Source: TMED88 sp964515335
GTDB taxonomy: Bacteria > Myxococcota_A > UBA9160 > UBA4427
Assembly (NCBI GenBank): GCA_964515335.1
Contig: CAZETS010000005.1
Span: forward strand, 42,392-106,391
Length of the DNA: 64,000 nt
Direction of reading: 5' to 3'
This document shows positions 26,070 to 35,065 of this stretch, piece by piece. Numbering within the stretch: position 1 is the stretch's first letter; each line of letters begins with the position of its first letter. A program made the translations under genes and the position numbers. Under the pieces are notes generated by a model. It was given only the letters and a program-made list of their open reading frames with translations. It made no database searches and was not told the origin of the DNA.

Positions 26070-27416
26070 TCAGTACCGGGCGTAGTCGATCAACCGCGCG
26101 GGCGAGGCCTGCCACTCACCCCGCCAGTGCTCGAGCACGGCCTCACCCGGGCTGCGACCGAGCGCGATCTGCTCCTGCAAGGGGTCGAGGAAGGCGCGCT
26201 CGTCGGGCGCCGAGCCGGCGGGCTCGGCGATCGCACGCAGCCCCGCGCTCGCGATGTCGACCAGCTCGCGCGCCAGGTCGAGCACCGGGCGACCGGCCAC
26301 TCGCGCCGCGAGACCGTCGCGAGCCACCGCCTCCTGCGCGGCCTCGCGCTCTTCGCGCGAGTAGTCGGCGACCAGTCGCCAGGCGGCCGCGCACGCGTCG
26401 TCGTCGTAGAGCACGCCCTTCCACAGCGCCGGCAATGCACAGATGAGGTCTCGGGGCACCGCATCCGCGCCGCGCACCTCGATGATGCGCTTGAGACGCA
26501 CCTCGGGGAAGACCGTCGTCAGGTGCAGGTCCCAGTCGTCTTCGTCGGCGCGCAGGCCCGCGAAGCCGTGCTCCATGAACTCGCGGAACGTCGTGCCCTT
26601 CGCCGGCGTGTAGGTCCCGTCGCGCACCACGAAGAACATCGGCACGTCGAGCGCCCACTCCACGTAGTCGCGATAGCCAAAGCCCGACTCGAAGACGAAG
26701 TGCAGCAGCCCGCAGCGGTCGGGATCCGTGTCGCGCCAGATCTCCACGCGCTTCGACGCGAAGCCGCTCTCGCCGCCCGCCGCGATGCTCGAGTTGGCGA
26801 ACATCGCCGAGACGATCGGCGTGCACCCCATCGCGGTGCGCAGCTTCCGCGCCATGTCGGCCTCGTCGGCGAAATCGAAGTTGGCCTGCACGGTGGCGCT
26901 GGCGTGCATCATGTCGAGGCCGAGTCCGCCGCGGGTCGGCAGGTACTCGCGCATGATGTCGTAGCGGCGCTTCGGCATCACGGGGATCTCGGGCACCGGG
27001 TGGAGCGGGTCGATGCCGAGGGCCACGAAGACGATGCCCATCTCGGACGCGATCTCGTTCGCGAGGTCGACGTGATGGTTGAACTCGCTGCAGGTCTCGC
27101 GGATCGCACCGAGGGGCGCCCCCGACAGCTCGATCTGTCCGCCGGGTTCGAGGGTGATCGAAGCGCCGTCCTTCTTCAGGGCGATCACGTTCTCGCCCTC
27201 GAGGACGGGACTCCAGCCGTTGACCGCGGCGATCCGCTCGAGCAGGCGGCCGATGCCGCGCTCGCCCTCGTAGGGGACGCGCTCGAAGCTGTCGGCATAG
27301 AGCGCGATCTTCTCGTGCTCGGTGCCGATCACCCAACGCTCGCGCGGCTTCTCGCCCGAGCGGAGGTACGCCACGCAGTCGTCGACGCTCGTGATCGCCG
27401 CGCCCCGGTCGCTCAC
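26070..27416 (-). CDS. gshA: glutamate-cysteine ligase, plant/proteobacterial (GCS2) type
   Basis: A 448-residue enzyme joining Glu and Cys in the first step of glutathione synthesis. The glutamate/metal site lies in GTEHEKIALY, with LEPGGQIELSGAPL a few strands later. LGLDMMHASATVQANFDFADE and FASKRVEIWRDTDPDR are conserved in class III GCS. The frame extends to 27479, but the GTG at 27416 has AGGGGA 7 nt upstream and avoids overlapping the preceding gene (stop at 27463). No gshB is seen in the window. Mycothiol-type EgtA/GshA relatives share these motifs, so glutathione is likely but not certain. Confidence 0.88.
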   Translation of the reverse strand: MSDRGAAITSVDDCVAYLRSGEKPRERWVIGTEHEKIALYADSFERVPYEGERGIGRLLERIAAVNGWSPVLEGENVIALKKDGASITLEPGGQIELSGAPLGAIRETCSEFNHHVDLANEIASEMGIVFVALGIDPLHPVPEIPVMPKRRYDIMREYLPTRGGLGLDMMHASATVQANFDFADEADMARKLRTAMGCTPIVSAMFANSSIAAGGESGFASKRVEIWRDTDPDRCGLLHFVFESGFGYRDYVEWALDVPMFFVVRDGTYTPAKGTTFREFMEHGFAGLRADEDDWDLHLTTVFPEVRLKRIIEVRGADAVPRDLICALPALWKGVLYDDDACAAAWRLVADYSREEREAAQEAVARDGLAARVAGRPVLDLARELVDIASAGLRAIAEPAGSAPDERAFLDPLQEQIALGRSPGEAVLEHWRGEWQASPARLIDYARY

Positions 27417-27462
27417 GGGCACTCCCCTCGGCGTGCGGTGGCGCGCTGCCTGGTCGATCGGT

Positions 27463-27909
27463 TCACGGCGCGACGGCATCCTCGATGAAGGCGCATACGA
27501 AGTCGCCCATCGCGGCCTCGATCTCGGCGTTCGCCGACGTCGGGAACGAGCGGCAGGGCCCCTCGGCCTTGCCGGTCCGGAACGGGCCCACGAGCGTGAC
27601 CTCGCCCTTGCTCTTCACCGTGACGATCGCGCGATGGCGCCCGCGCCCCAGCTCGAACTCGACGGCGTGCAGGTGCTTGTCGTCCACCCGCGGAACCGAG
27701 AGGGAGACCTCCAGCTGCGGGGCGGTGGGCCGAACGGCGGCGTGGTAGCGCCCGAGCGCCGAAGCGACCCGGCCGTGCAACGACCTTGCGCAGCTCCAGG
27801 CGTCATCCAGCGCCTCGGCGTGGCGGGCCTCGCGGTCGGCGAGACGCCGGCCGAGCTCGGCGAGCCGTTCTTCGATCTTCTCGTTTGCTTCGGATCGGGT
27901 ATCGGACAT
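27463..27909 (-). CDS. hypothetical protein, 148 residues
   Basis: I do not recognise a family. Residues 1-60 form a charged helix (EANEKIEERLAELGRRLADRE). Residues 65-148 look like a beta-rich domain (QLEVSLSVPRVDDKHLHAVEF, then RHRAIVTVKSKGEVTLVGPF) with a final helix. No signal peptide or membrane helix. Start ATG 27909 has a GGCGAGG-like site about 9 nt upstream. It is 46 nt upstream of gshA on the same strand and probably shares its transcript. Confidence 0.7.
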   Translation of the reverse strand: MSDTRSEANEKIEERLAELGRRLADREARHAEALDDAWSCARSLHGRVASALGRYHAAVRPTAPQLEVSLSVPRVDDKHLHAVEFELGRGRHRAIVTVKSKGEVTLVGPFRTGKAEGPCRSFPTSANAEIEAAMGDFVCAFIEDAVAP

Positions 27910-28085
27910 GGCGGACCTCGCCTCCCTGGGCCGGGCCGGCGCCGGGTGGAGCTTCGACGTTGCTGCCCGGCTGCCCGGCGACCCTGGGAGTGCAACGGGG
28001 GCGCGAGGGCCCGTCCGTCACGTTAGCGCGACAGGGGAAATGCCTTCGATGCCGCGGCGCGGGGGCGGATTCGGTGGCGGGTGTG

Positions 28086-29486
28086 TCAGAGCGCCTCGTC
28101 GGCGGCCACCAGGGTCGCCGAGCCGAGATCCGAGAGCAGCAGGTCGCGCCGCGCCTTGAAGAGCGCCCAGTCCTGACGGGCCACGCCGTCTGCGGGCGGC
28201 GAGACGATGTCGAGGGGATTCACGTAGCGGCCGTTCTTCTGTACACGGAAGCAGACGTGCGGGCCGGTCGCGAGGCCGGTGGAGCCCACGTAGCCGATGA
28301 TCTGCTTCTGCTCGACGGTGTCGCCGACCTTCATCCCCTCCTCGAAGGCCGAGAGATGCGCGTAGTAGGACACGTAGCCGGTGCGGTGCTTGACCTTCAC
28401 GAGATTGCCGGACGCCCCCGCCCAGCCGCGATAGATCACCGTGCCATCGGCCACCGACCAGACCGGCGAGCCCGCCGCCGCCGCGTAGTCGATGCCGCGA
28501 TGCGGGCGCACGACGCCGAGGATCGGATGCCGCCGCGCAGTCGTGAACGCCGAGCTGATGCGCCGGTACTCGAGGGGCGCCACCAGGAAAGCCCGCTCGA
28601 TCGCGCTGCCGTCGGGCCGGTAGTAGCCGGCGCCGCGACTGGCCTCGCCCTCGAAGAGCACCGCCTCGAAATCGCCCACGCTCCCCCGGTAGCGGGCCGC
28701 GAGGATGCGTCCGGGCTTGACGTAGACCTCGTCGCCTTCGGGGTCGGTGCGGTAGAGACGCTCGTAGAGGATCTCGAAGTCATCGCCGGGACGGACGTTT
28801 CGACTGAAGTCGATGTCCCAGGCGAAGATGTCCGCGAAGGCCCCGGCGAGCGCCGAGTGCTCGCCGGCCCGCACGATCGCCTCGTAGAGCGAGCTCTCGA
28901 TGCCACCGCTCACCTTCGCGAGCTCGGTGCGCAGCGCGGCCTGGTCCTCGCGCACCGCGTAGCGGGCTCCCTCCCAGAACAGGTAGAAGCTCTTTTCCGC
29001 GCTCGTCGAGTAACGGAAGTCGAGCACCATGCCGTCGGGGTCCTGGCCGAGCCGGTAGCTGTGGCCGGGCTGAGCGCGACGGAAGTCGAAGACGCCGCGC
29101 AGCTCGCGGGCGATCAGATGGATGGTCGCCGAGGAGATTCCCTGCCCGCGCAGCGCCGTGGAAAGCGTCTGGCCCCGCTGGAGCACACCCTTGGTGACGA
29201 TCGTGAGCGGTGTCGGCGGAGCCCAGCCCTCGTCGTCCGGTCGGACGTGTTCGGGCAGATGCAGGGGCAGTGTCTCGATCGCGACGGGCGCGTACTCGGC
29301 GACCACCTTCGAGCCCGGCCCGTCGCGCAGCGCGGCGGGCGGTTGCGCGGACACGTCCGGCGTGTCGCCCGGCTCGGGCGCATCGAATCCGAACAGGAAG
29401 ACAGTTGCGACGAGCAGGGCCGCCAGCGGTCCGCGAGCGGTGCTCGACGGCGACTGGAGCGGGCCCCGCGCCTGGGGGAAGGGCAC
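28086..29486 (-). CDS. M23 family (MepM-like) peptidoglycan endopeptidase
   Basis: A 466-residue secreted or membrane-anchored murein hydrolase. An N-terminal hydrophobic segment (about 22-36) is a signal anchor. The middle carries OapA/LysM-like and Csd3-type beta domains (LTIVTKGVLQRGQTLSTAL). The C-terminal LytM domain has HxxxD in RPHRGIDYA and the catalytic His in SYYAHLSAF. The final motif reads TGPHVCFRV, that is HxC where HxH is usual, so the third zinc ligand would be Cys. Start GTG 29486 is supported by AGGAG 7 nt upstream. Confidence 0.9.
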   Translation of the reverse strand: MPFPQARGPLQSPSSTARGPLAALLVATVFLFGFDAPEPGDTPDVSAQPPAALRDGPGSKVVAEYAPVAIETLPLHLPEHVRPDDEGWAPPTPLTIVTKGVLQRGQTLSTALRGQGISSATIHLIARELRGVFDFRRAQPGHSYRLGQDPDGMVLDFRYSTSAEKSFYLFWEGARYAVREDQAALRTELAKVSGGIESSLYEAIVRAGEHSALAGAFADIFAWDIDFSRNVRPGDDFEILYERLYRTDPEGDEVYVKPGRILAARYRGSVGDFEAVLFEGEASRGAGYYRPDGSAIERAFLVAPLEYRRISSAFTTARRHPILGVVRPHRGIDYAAAAGSPVWSVADGTVIYRGWAGASGNLVKVKHRTGYVSYYAHLSAFEEGMKVGDTVEQKQIIGYVGSTGLATGPHVCFRVQKNGRYVNPLDIVSPPADGVARQDWALFKARRDLLLSDLGSATLVAADEAL

Positions 29487-29762
29487 CCGTATCTCCTCTG
29501 ACTACGAGCTGGGCACGAACGGCTGGTTGATCGGGGGGGCACGCGTCGCTGTGAACGCGGCCTATACTTAGCCGCTCGCGTGCGGCTGTGCACGGCAGAT
29601 CGTCGGCACGCGCCGCCGCAACCCCGCCTTTTCGCACGACCATCGAAACCCACCGGATCCGCGGTCCCCGCCGGAAACGCGCAGCGAGCCAACGAGGGCC
29701 GGGGCGCGGGGGACGGGCCACGGTTCGCGCGGGAAGAGGCCATCATCGAACTCGGACCCCGC

Positions 29763-31265
29763 ATGCAGCACTCGCCACACCGACTTGCTCGCTTTCCCAC
29801 CGGCGCAGGGATCGCGGGGCTGATCGCCACGCTGCTGCTGCTGTCTGCACCGCGACCGGCCTGGCCGGTCTGGCCCTTCGACTCCGCGGCGGATCCGGCG
29901 GCGCCGGAAGCCACCGAAGAGGTGGCGGGGTTCCTCTCCGAGATGATCCGGCACCCCACCTTCGAGCCGCCCGGCAACGAGCAGCTGGTGGCGGAGGTGA
30001 TCGTCGAGCGACTCGCCGGGGCCGGCATCGAGTCGCGGATCGTCGACACGCCGGGCGAGGGCCGCGCGGCCGCCTGGGCGCGCGTGCCCGGCAGCGGCGC
30101 CGCTCGCCCGATCGTGCTGCTGTCGCACATCGACGTCGTGCCGGCCGACGCCGACGCCTGGGAGCGCGATCCCTTCGGCGGAGAGATCGCAGGCGGCTTC
30201 GTCCACGGCCGCGGCGCCCTCGACGCCAAGGGCGTGACGGCCGTGCAGGTGTTCGCGCTACTCGCAGTCGCCCGCCGCGGGACGCCGCTCGAGCGGGACG
30301 TGATCCTGCTCGCGACGCCGGGCGAAGAGACCGGCGGCCTCGACGGCGCGGGCTTCATCGCGCGTGAGCATCCCGAACTGCTCGGCGACGCCGAGTACCT
30401 GCTGACCGAGGGCGGCAGCATCCGCCCGCGCCGGCGCGGTCCCGGCTCGCCCGACGTGCCGCCGATGTGGGGCGTCACGGTCACCGAGAAGAGCCCGTGC
30501 TGGCTCGAGCTGTCCACCCGGGGAACGCCCGGCCACGGCTCCTCGCCGCGGCGCGACGCCGCCGTGCCCCGGCTGATCGCGGCGCTCGATCGCGTGCGGC
30601 GCGTCGAGGCGCCGGTGCGCGTGCTCCCCGAGGTCGAGACCATGTTCCTCGCGCTCGCCGCCAGCGCGCCCGCCGAGGACCGGGCGGGCTTCGTTTCGCT
30701 CGCCAGCTCGCTCGACGCGGACTCCGACTTCGCGCGCCGCTTCCTGTCCGAGCCCGGCTACAACGCGCTGGTCCGCAACACGATCTCGATCACGGTGCTC
30801 GAGGCCGGCGTCAAGACCAACGTGGTTCCCGGCGTCGCGCGCGCGCGACTCGACGTGCGGCTGCTGCCCGGCGAGCGCTGCGCGGACTTCGTGCGCGCCC
30901 TCGAGAACGTCGTCGCCGACCCCCTGGTCTCGATCGAGACGCTGCTCTCGTTTCCATCGCTGAGCTCGCCGGCCGACACCGAGCTGTTCCGGGCCATCGA
31001 ACGGGTCGCGCTGGCCCACGACCCGGACGCGCTCGTCGTGCCCCGCATGATCGGCGGCTTCACCGACGCCCACTGGTTTCGCGAGCTCGGCATCCTGTCC
31101 TACGGCTTCGTGCCCCGCTGGCTCGACACCCCCGACGCCCGGGGCGTGCACGGCACCGACGAGCGGGTCTCGGTGGAGAATCTCGAGCGGGGCGTCGTGA
31201 CGACGGTGGAGATCCTCGAGGCGCTCGAAGGGCGGCCCGCGAGCGGCCCGCCGTCAGCCCTCTGA
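29763..31265 (+). CDS. secreted M20 family metallopeptidase
   Basis: A 500-residue carboxypeptidase-like di-zinc enzyme with an N-terminal signal peptide (hydrophobic core at about residues 17-34, AWP cleavage area). Metal-binding motifs are visible: IVLLSHIDVVPAD (first His/Asp), GALDAKGVTAVQ (bridging Asp), TPGEETGG (catalytic Glu) and a late His in GVHGTDERV. The lid/dimerisation domain carries LSTRGTPGHGSSPR. Exported M20 peptidases cleave peptides or N-acyl amino acids in the periplasm. The 3' end overlaps the convergent phosphorylase gene by 12 nt. Start ATG 29763; the longer frame in the same phase has no signal-like start. Confidence 0.88.
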   Translation: MQHSPHRLARFPTGAGIAGLIATLLLLSAPRPAWPVWPFDSAADPAAPEATEEVAGFLSEMIRHPTFEPPGNEQLVAEVIVERLAGAGIESRIVDTPGEGRAAAWARVPGSGAARPIVLLSHIDVVPADADAWERDPFGGEIAGGFVHGRGALDAKGVTAVQVFALLAVARRGTPLERDVILLATPGEETGGLDGAGFIAREHPELLGDAEYLLTEGGSIRPRRRGPGSPDVPPMWGVTVTEKSPCWLELSTRGTPGHGSSPRRDAAVPRLIAALDRVRRVEAPVRVLPEVETMFLALAASAPAEDRAGFVSLASSLDADSDFARRFLSEPGYNALVRNTISITVLEAGVKTNVVPGVARARLDVRLLPGERCADFVRALENVVADPLVSIETLLSFPSLSSPADTELFRAIERVALAHDPDALVVPRMIGGFTDAHWFRELGILSYGFVPRWLDTPDARGVHGTDERVSVENLERGVVTTVEILEALEGRPASGPPSAL

Positions 31266-32084
31266 GGACGGCGACGCACCTCCGCGGCCACCGAGCTTCC
31301 GCACGGTCGCCATCACGACGCGCAGGGCATCCTCGGTCCCGTTCGCGCGCCCCTTCTCGAAGTCGCCCTCGATCTGCCCCATCTGGTTGGTGACGTGGGC
31401 GAAGCAGATCAGCGGCTTGCTGCGTGCCCGCGCGAACGCGTAGAGGGCCGCCGCCTCCATCTCGACGGCGAGCAGACCGCGGCCGCGCATCGACTCGATG
31501 GCCTGCTCGGTCTCGCGAAAGGGCGCGTCGGTCGTCCAGGTGGCGCCCTTCAGGACCGGGAAGTCGAGCTTCTCGAAGGCGCCCTCGAGGGCTTCGATCA
31601 AGTGCTCGGGGGCGTCGCTGTACGTCGACGGGGGCAGGTAGTGGTAGCTCGTGCCCTCGTCGCGCAGCGCCCGGTCGATCAGCACGAAGTACGGCGGCTG
31701 CCGGGCGGGCACGAGCTGTCCCGACGAGGTCACGCTGACGAGCAGCCGGCAACCCGAGGCGAACAGCTCCTCGGCGACGAGCACCGCGAACGACGCGCCC
31801 ACCGCACAGCCCACCACGCCGAGCGCCTGGCCGTCCTCCTCGAAGACCCAGAGCTCGGTGTGGTAGCAGACCCAGCCCTCGTGGAGGCGGGCACGGCCGT
31901 CGGCACGCAGCTCGCGAACGATGTCGCCATCCGGGTCGAGGAGACACACCTCGGGCACCGCCCGGACGGCGGCCGACTTCTGGCGCCGCGCCTCGCGCAG
32001 CAGGCTCTCGGGCGTGAAGGCCGACGGCGATTCGTAGCGCTTGCCGCGCAAGATCGGCGGCAGCGCGTCGTCGGCGTCGGTCAT
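31254..32084 (-). CDS. nucleoside phosphorylase (PNP/UDP family)
   Basis: A 276-residue protein of the trimeric/hexameric PNP-UDP family, which splits nucleosides with phosphate into base and ribose 1-phosphate. The nucleoside-binding VEMEAAALYAFA is diagnostic (about residues 204-215). The phosphate-binding region lies in VSVTSSGQL, with GCAVGASFAV upstream. The start is ATG 32084 with a GAGG site; frames further upstream lie inside the aminotransferase gene. It follows the aminotransferase by 31 nt on the same strand. Confidence 0.85.
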   Translation of the reverse strand: MTDADDALPPILRGKRYESPSAFTPESLLREARRQKSAAVRAVPEVCLLDPDGDIVRELRADGRARLHEGWVCYHTELWVFEEDGQALGVVGCAVGASFAVLVAEELFASGCRLLVSVTSSGQLVPARQPPYFVLIDRALRDEGTSYHYLPPSTYSDAPEHLIEALEGAFEKLDFPVLKGATWTTDAPFRETEQAIESMRGRGLLAVEMEAAALYAFARARSKPLICFAHVTNQMGQIEGDFEKGRANGTEDALRVVMATVRKLGGRGGASPSSEG

Positions 32085-32115
32085 CGCGGTCGCCTCGCTT
32101 GCGCGGACGCGGGCG

Positions 32116-33459
32116 TCAACCCGACCGCAGCTCCTGGACGGCCTTGTGGAGCGCCTCGAAGAGCGGCTCGACTTCCTCGACCTCGAGGCACGAGAACGCG
32201 ACGCGCAGGTCCGAGGCGCTCGTCGAGATGAGGCCCACCCCGTACTCGTCGAGGAGGTGCACGCGCAGCGCCTCGGCATCGACGCCCTTCACGTTCACGC
32301 ACATGAAGTAGCCGCTGTTGAAGGGATGGACGTCCCAGCTCTCCGCGTAGCGGGGCAGGTTCGCGACCTCGTGGACGCGCTCGGCCCGGGCGCGCAGGGT
32401 CTCGCACTTCGCCTTGCGCTCGGCGGCGATCGTCGACGAGCCGAGCGCCCGCTCGACGAGGGATTGCGAGAGCTGCGGGACGTTCGACACCCCGGCCCGA
32501 ATGGCGCCCTTCACCTTGGCCTCGAGGGCGGTGCAGACCGCATCGGCGCTGTCAGCGCGGCCGGGCCCGAAGGTCATGAAGCCGCAGCGCAGCCCCCAGA
32601 CGAACAGCTCCTTGGTGGCGCCGTCGAGCTTCACTGCGAGGATGTTCTCGTGCAGGCCGGTGAGCGGCCCGAACAGCGACTCGGTCGAGGAGACCCCACC
32701 CAGGTGATAGAAGAGGCCGAAGTAGGCGTCGTCGGTGACGACGACGAGCTTCGTGCCCTGCTCGGCCTGGGCGCGCAGCACCTTCACGATGGCACGGGCC
32801 TCGTCGGGGGTGGGCATGTAGCCGGTGGGGTTGTTGGGGAAGTTCAGGAGCACCATGACCTTGGCGTGCTCCGCCGCCAGCTCGGCGAGCTTGCTGGCCA
32901 GTGCGTCCACGTCGAAGCCCTGGCCGGCGTAGAACGGGTAGGTCTCGATGCGCGCCCCGAGGCGCACCTCGAAGCCCAGGCGATAGTTGCCCCAGAGCTT
33001 GTCGGGCAGCAGCAGCACGTCGCCCGGGTCGATGAAGAGCTCGCCCACCAGCGTCAGGCCGTGGGTGATCGCGCTCGTCACGATCGGGGCTCCGTACGCC
33101 TTGCCGACGAGGCTCGGGTTCTCGGCCTCGAGCTTCGCGCGCCACAGCTCGCGCAGCCCGGGCCGCCCGGAGGCCGGCGCGTAGGTGTACGCGTCGTCCG
33201 GCGGAAGGTCGGCGAGGTGCTGCTGGACCGAGGCGAGGTGCATGGCATGACCACCCTCTGTCGCGATGCCGATCGTCGCGTTGAAGCGATGCGCCTTCTC
33301 CTTGGCCTCGGCGGACTGCGAGAGGATGCCGCGCGGAAAGTAGATGCGGCGCCCGTAGGCGGAGAGCATCTCCAGAACCTCGGGAGCACCCGCTGTGATC
33401 GTCTCGTTGAGCTCGACGGCGAGCGGGTTGAGACGGGTCTCGGCGGCGGCGGGGCACAT
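32116..33459 (-). CDS. PLP-dependent class I/II aminotransferase
   Basis: A 447-residue fold-type I aminotransferase. The PLP Lys is in DGATKELFVWGLRCGF (catalytic Lys before the Arg that binds the phosphate). Other landmarks are TYAPASGRPGLREL, VLLNFPNNPTGYMP for substrate and cofactor contacts, and VVTDDAYFGLFY with the Asp that pairs with the pyridine nitrogen. Start ATG 33459. The substrate is not clear; the W-rich FVWGLR variant is unlike standard aspartate or tyrosine aminotransferases. Cotranscribed with the nucleoside phosphorylase downstream. Confidence 0.9.
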   Translation of the reverse strand: MCPAAAETRLNPLAVELNETITAGAPEVLEMLSAYGRRIYFPRGILSQSAEAKEKAHRFNATIGIATEGGHAMHLASVQQHLADLPPDDAYTYAPASGRPGLRELWRAKLEAENPSLVGKAYGAPIVTSAITHGLTLVGELFIDPGDVLLLPDKLWGNYRLGFEVRLGARIETYPFYAGQGFDVDALASKLAELAAEHAKVMVLLNFPNNPTGYMPTPDEARAIVKVLRAQAEQGTKLVVVTDDAYFGLFYHLGGVSSTESLFGPLTGLHENILAVKLDGATKELFVWGLRCGFMTFGPGRADSADAVCTALEAKVKGAIRAGVSNVPQLSQSLVERALGSSTIAAERKAKCETLRARAERVHEVANLPRYAESWDVHPFNSGYFMCVNVKGVDAEALRVHLLDEYGVGLISTSASDLRVAFSCLEVEEVEPLFEALHKAVQELRSG

Positions 33460-33566
33460 CGGTCGGCTCCTCGGTCGGTGCGGGGCCGGCCTGCGGCGCC
33501 GGGCGGCCCGCGCAACTGCGCCGCCCGACGAACCGAAGAGTCCGAGCGGGCGGCGCGCACCAGAAC

Positions 33567-34037
33567 CTACAGGCGTTTGTCGAGCACGTCCATGAAGTCG
33601 CCGAAGCCCCGGGCCCGCCAGAACGCCTGTCCCTCGGCGTTGCCGTGGGCGACCTGCACCTCGACGCGCGCGACCCCGGAAGCGCGCACCCAGTCGAGCG
33701 CCGTCTCGACGAGCGCCGTCCCGATGCCGCGGCGCCGCTCCCCGTCGCGCACGCCGAGGTCGGTGATCTCGGCGCGCTGCACCTCGTCCATGATGGGCGG
33801 CGCCTGGTCGATGCGGACGATCAACATGCCGGGCAAGTCACCCTGCTCGTCGTAGACCAGGATCTCGCAGTCGGGATCCCGCACCATCGCGCGCAGCAGC
33901 TCGGCGAGCTCGCCGTCGGCGTCGTCGCGCATCCGGAAGACCGGGTCGATCGGCTCGTGGTGATGCGTGATCGCGGTCCAGAGCGCCGCGACCCGGTCGA
34001 GATCCGCGGGCTTCGCCCGGCGAACCCGACCGCTCAC
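33567..34037 (-). CDS. GNAT family N-acetyltransferase
   Basis: A 156-residue acetyltransferase. The acetyl-CoA pyrophosphate loop is RDGERRRGIGTALVE (R/Q-x-x-G-x-G/A), and the fold ends with VAHGNAEGQAFWRARGF, typical of GNAT. Start GTG 34037 overlaps the stop of the upstream secreted protein gene by 4 nt. Substrate unknown. Confidence 0.88.
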   Translation of the reverse strand: MSGRVRRAKPADLDRVAALWTAITHHHEPIDPVFRMRDDADGELAELLRAMVRDPDCEILVYDEQGDLPGMLIVRIDQAPPIMDEVQRAEITDLGVRDGERRRGIGTALVETALDWVRASGVARVEVQVAHGNAEGQAFWRARGFGDFMDVLDKRL

Positions 34038-34813
34038 CGCCCCGACCCGATGCGGATGCGCAGCATGCGGAATTCTCCCGTCAGCCGGTCATCGCGCCTG
34101 TAGGCGCCGCGCAGCTCGCGGCCGTCCTCCGACCACGCGTGCGCGTCGAAGACCGTGCGCCCGATCGCCGGGTCGGCGCGTCCGGAGGCCAGGCTGTCGC
34201 GACGCACGAACACGGGCCGATCCGCCGGCCCCTCGATCGCCCACTCCTCCGCGTAGGCGACCATCGACGCCGACCCCGGCCGAGGACCGCCCCGTGATCG
34301 GTACCCGGCTCCGGCGGACCCGCGCAGGGTCTTCGAGCGCGCCTCGTGGCCGTCGACCTGCAGGCGACCCTGGATCTCGGCCCACTGCGCCGGGCTCGGC
34401 GACCACCCCCCGGCCGCGCGGGCCTCGCCGCCGCCGGGCAGCTTCTCGGTGCGCCCGGTGTCGTCGCGGAGGGTCACGTGGGGGTGCCTCGTCCAGCGAA
34501 GCCCGTCCGCGTGCGGCTCGAAGCGCCACACCTCGTCGTCCCAGAAGAGCTGATCGGGGTCCTCCCCCGCGGTGTCGCGGTAGTGGACGAGCACGTACCA
34601 GTCACCGGCCAACTCCGGCGGCTCGGCGAGTGCGGCCCGAGCAGGCCCGATCCAGAGCAGCGCGACGAGAACGAGCAGCGGGATCTTCGGGTGCGGGCCG
34701 ACGGGGCGCACGGCTGGCGGCGCTCCCCGAGGGCTGCGAGGCGGCGCAGACAGGCCCCCGCGAGCGGCCCGCGGACCGCGCTGCTTCGGTCGTGTGGAAA
34801 GAGTTTCCCTCAT
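34034..34813 (-). CDS. hypothetical exported protein
   Basis: A protein of up to 259 residues, no family recognised. From about residue 44 there is a signal peptide (PLLVLVALLWIGPARA) followed by a beta-rich region with ELAGDWYVLVHYRDTAG. That could be a lipocalin-like or other barrel opening, but this is only a resemblance. The ATG at 34813 gives a long basic leader before the signal peptide; the GTG at 34711, with GGGAG 10 nt upstream, would give a normal signal peptide and may be the real start. It overlaps the GNAT gene by 4 nt. Confidence 0.6.
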   Translation of the reverse strand: MRETLSTRPKQRGPRAARGGLSAPPRSPRGAPPAVRPVGPHPKIPLLVLVALLWIGPARAALAEPPELAGDWYVLVHYRDTAGEDPDQLFWDDEVWRFEPHADGLRWTRHPHVTLRDDTGRTEKLPGGGEARAAGGWSPSPAQWAEIQGRLQVDGHEARSKTLRGSAGAGYRSRGGPRPGSASMVAYAEEWAIEGPADRPVFVRRDSLASGRADPAIGRTVFDAHAWSEDGRELRGAYRRDDRLTGEFRMLRIRIGSGR

Positions 34814-34965
34814 ATGTGCGGCACCTGTCGCTCCGTCTAATCTATCGCGCACCGGCGAGGTGGTCGGCGACCGGCCCGGAGCGCGGCGGCTTTCGTCGTT
34901 GATTCGCGGGCTTGGCGTCGTACCGTGCCGATGCAGGGACAGGCAGGGCGGGTCGGCGGTAGGTT

Positions 34966-34981
34966 TGGCACACGACTTGCG
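34966..34981 (+). promoter_or_regulatory. sigma-54 promoter of the pseudo-sensor gene
   Basis: TGGCACACGACTTGCG matches the -24/-12 consensus TGGCAC-N5-TTGC exactly. The GG (34967-34968) and GC (34979-34980) are 12 nt apart, as required. Transcription would start near 34992, giving a 74-nt leader before the ATG at 35066. This argues against the upstream start of the longer frame at 34925, which lies before the promoter. No GTTC-N6-GAAC dyad was seen just upstream, so the activator may bind elsewhere or be different. Confidence 0.75.
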
Positions 34982-35065
34982 GAGATACCCGCTGAGTTCG
35001 TGCGCCGGCCGTACCGGCCAGTGGACTTCGTCAATCCTCTCGATTCCCGACCGCAACGGGAGATC

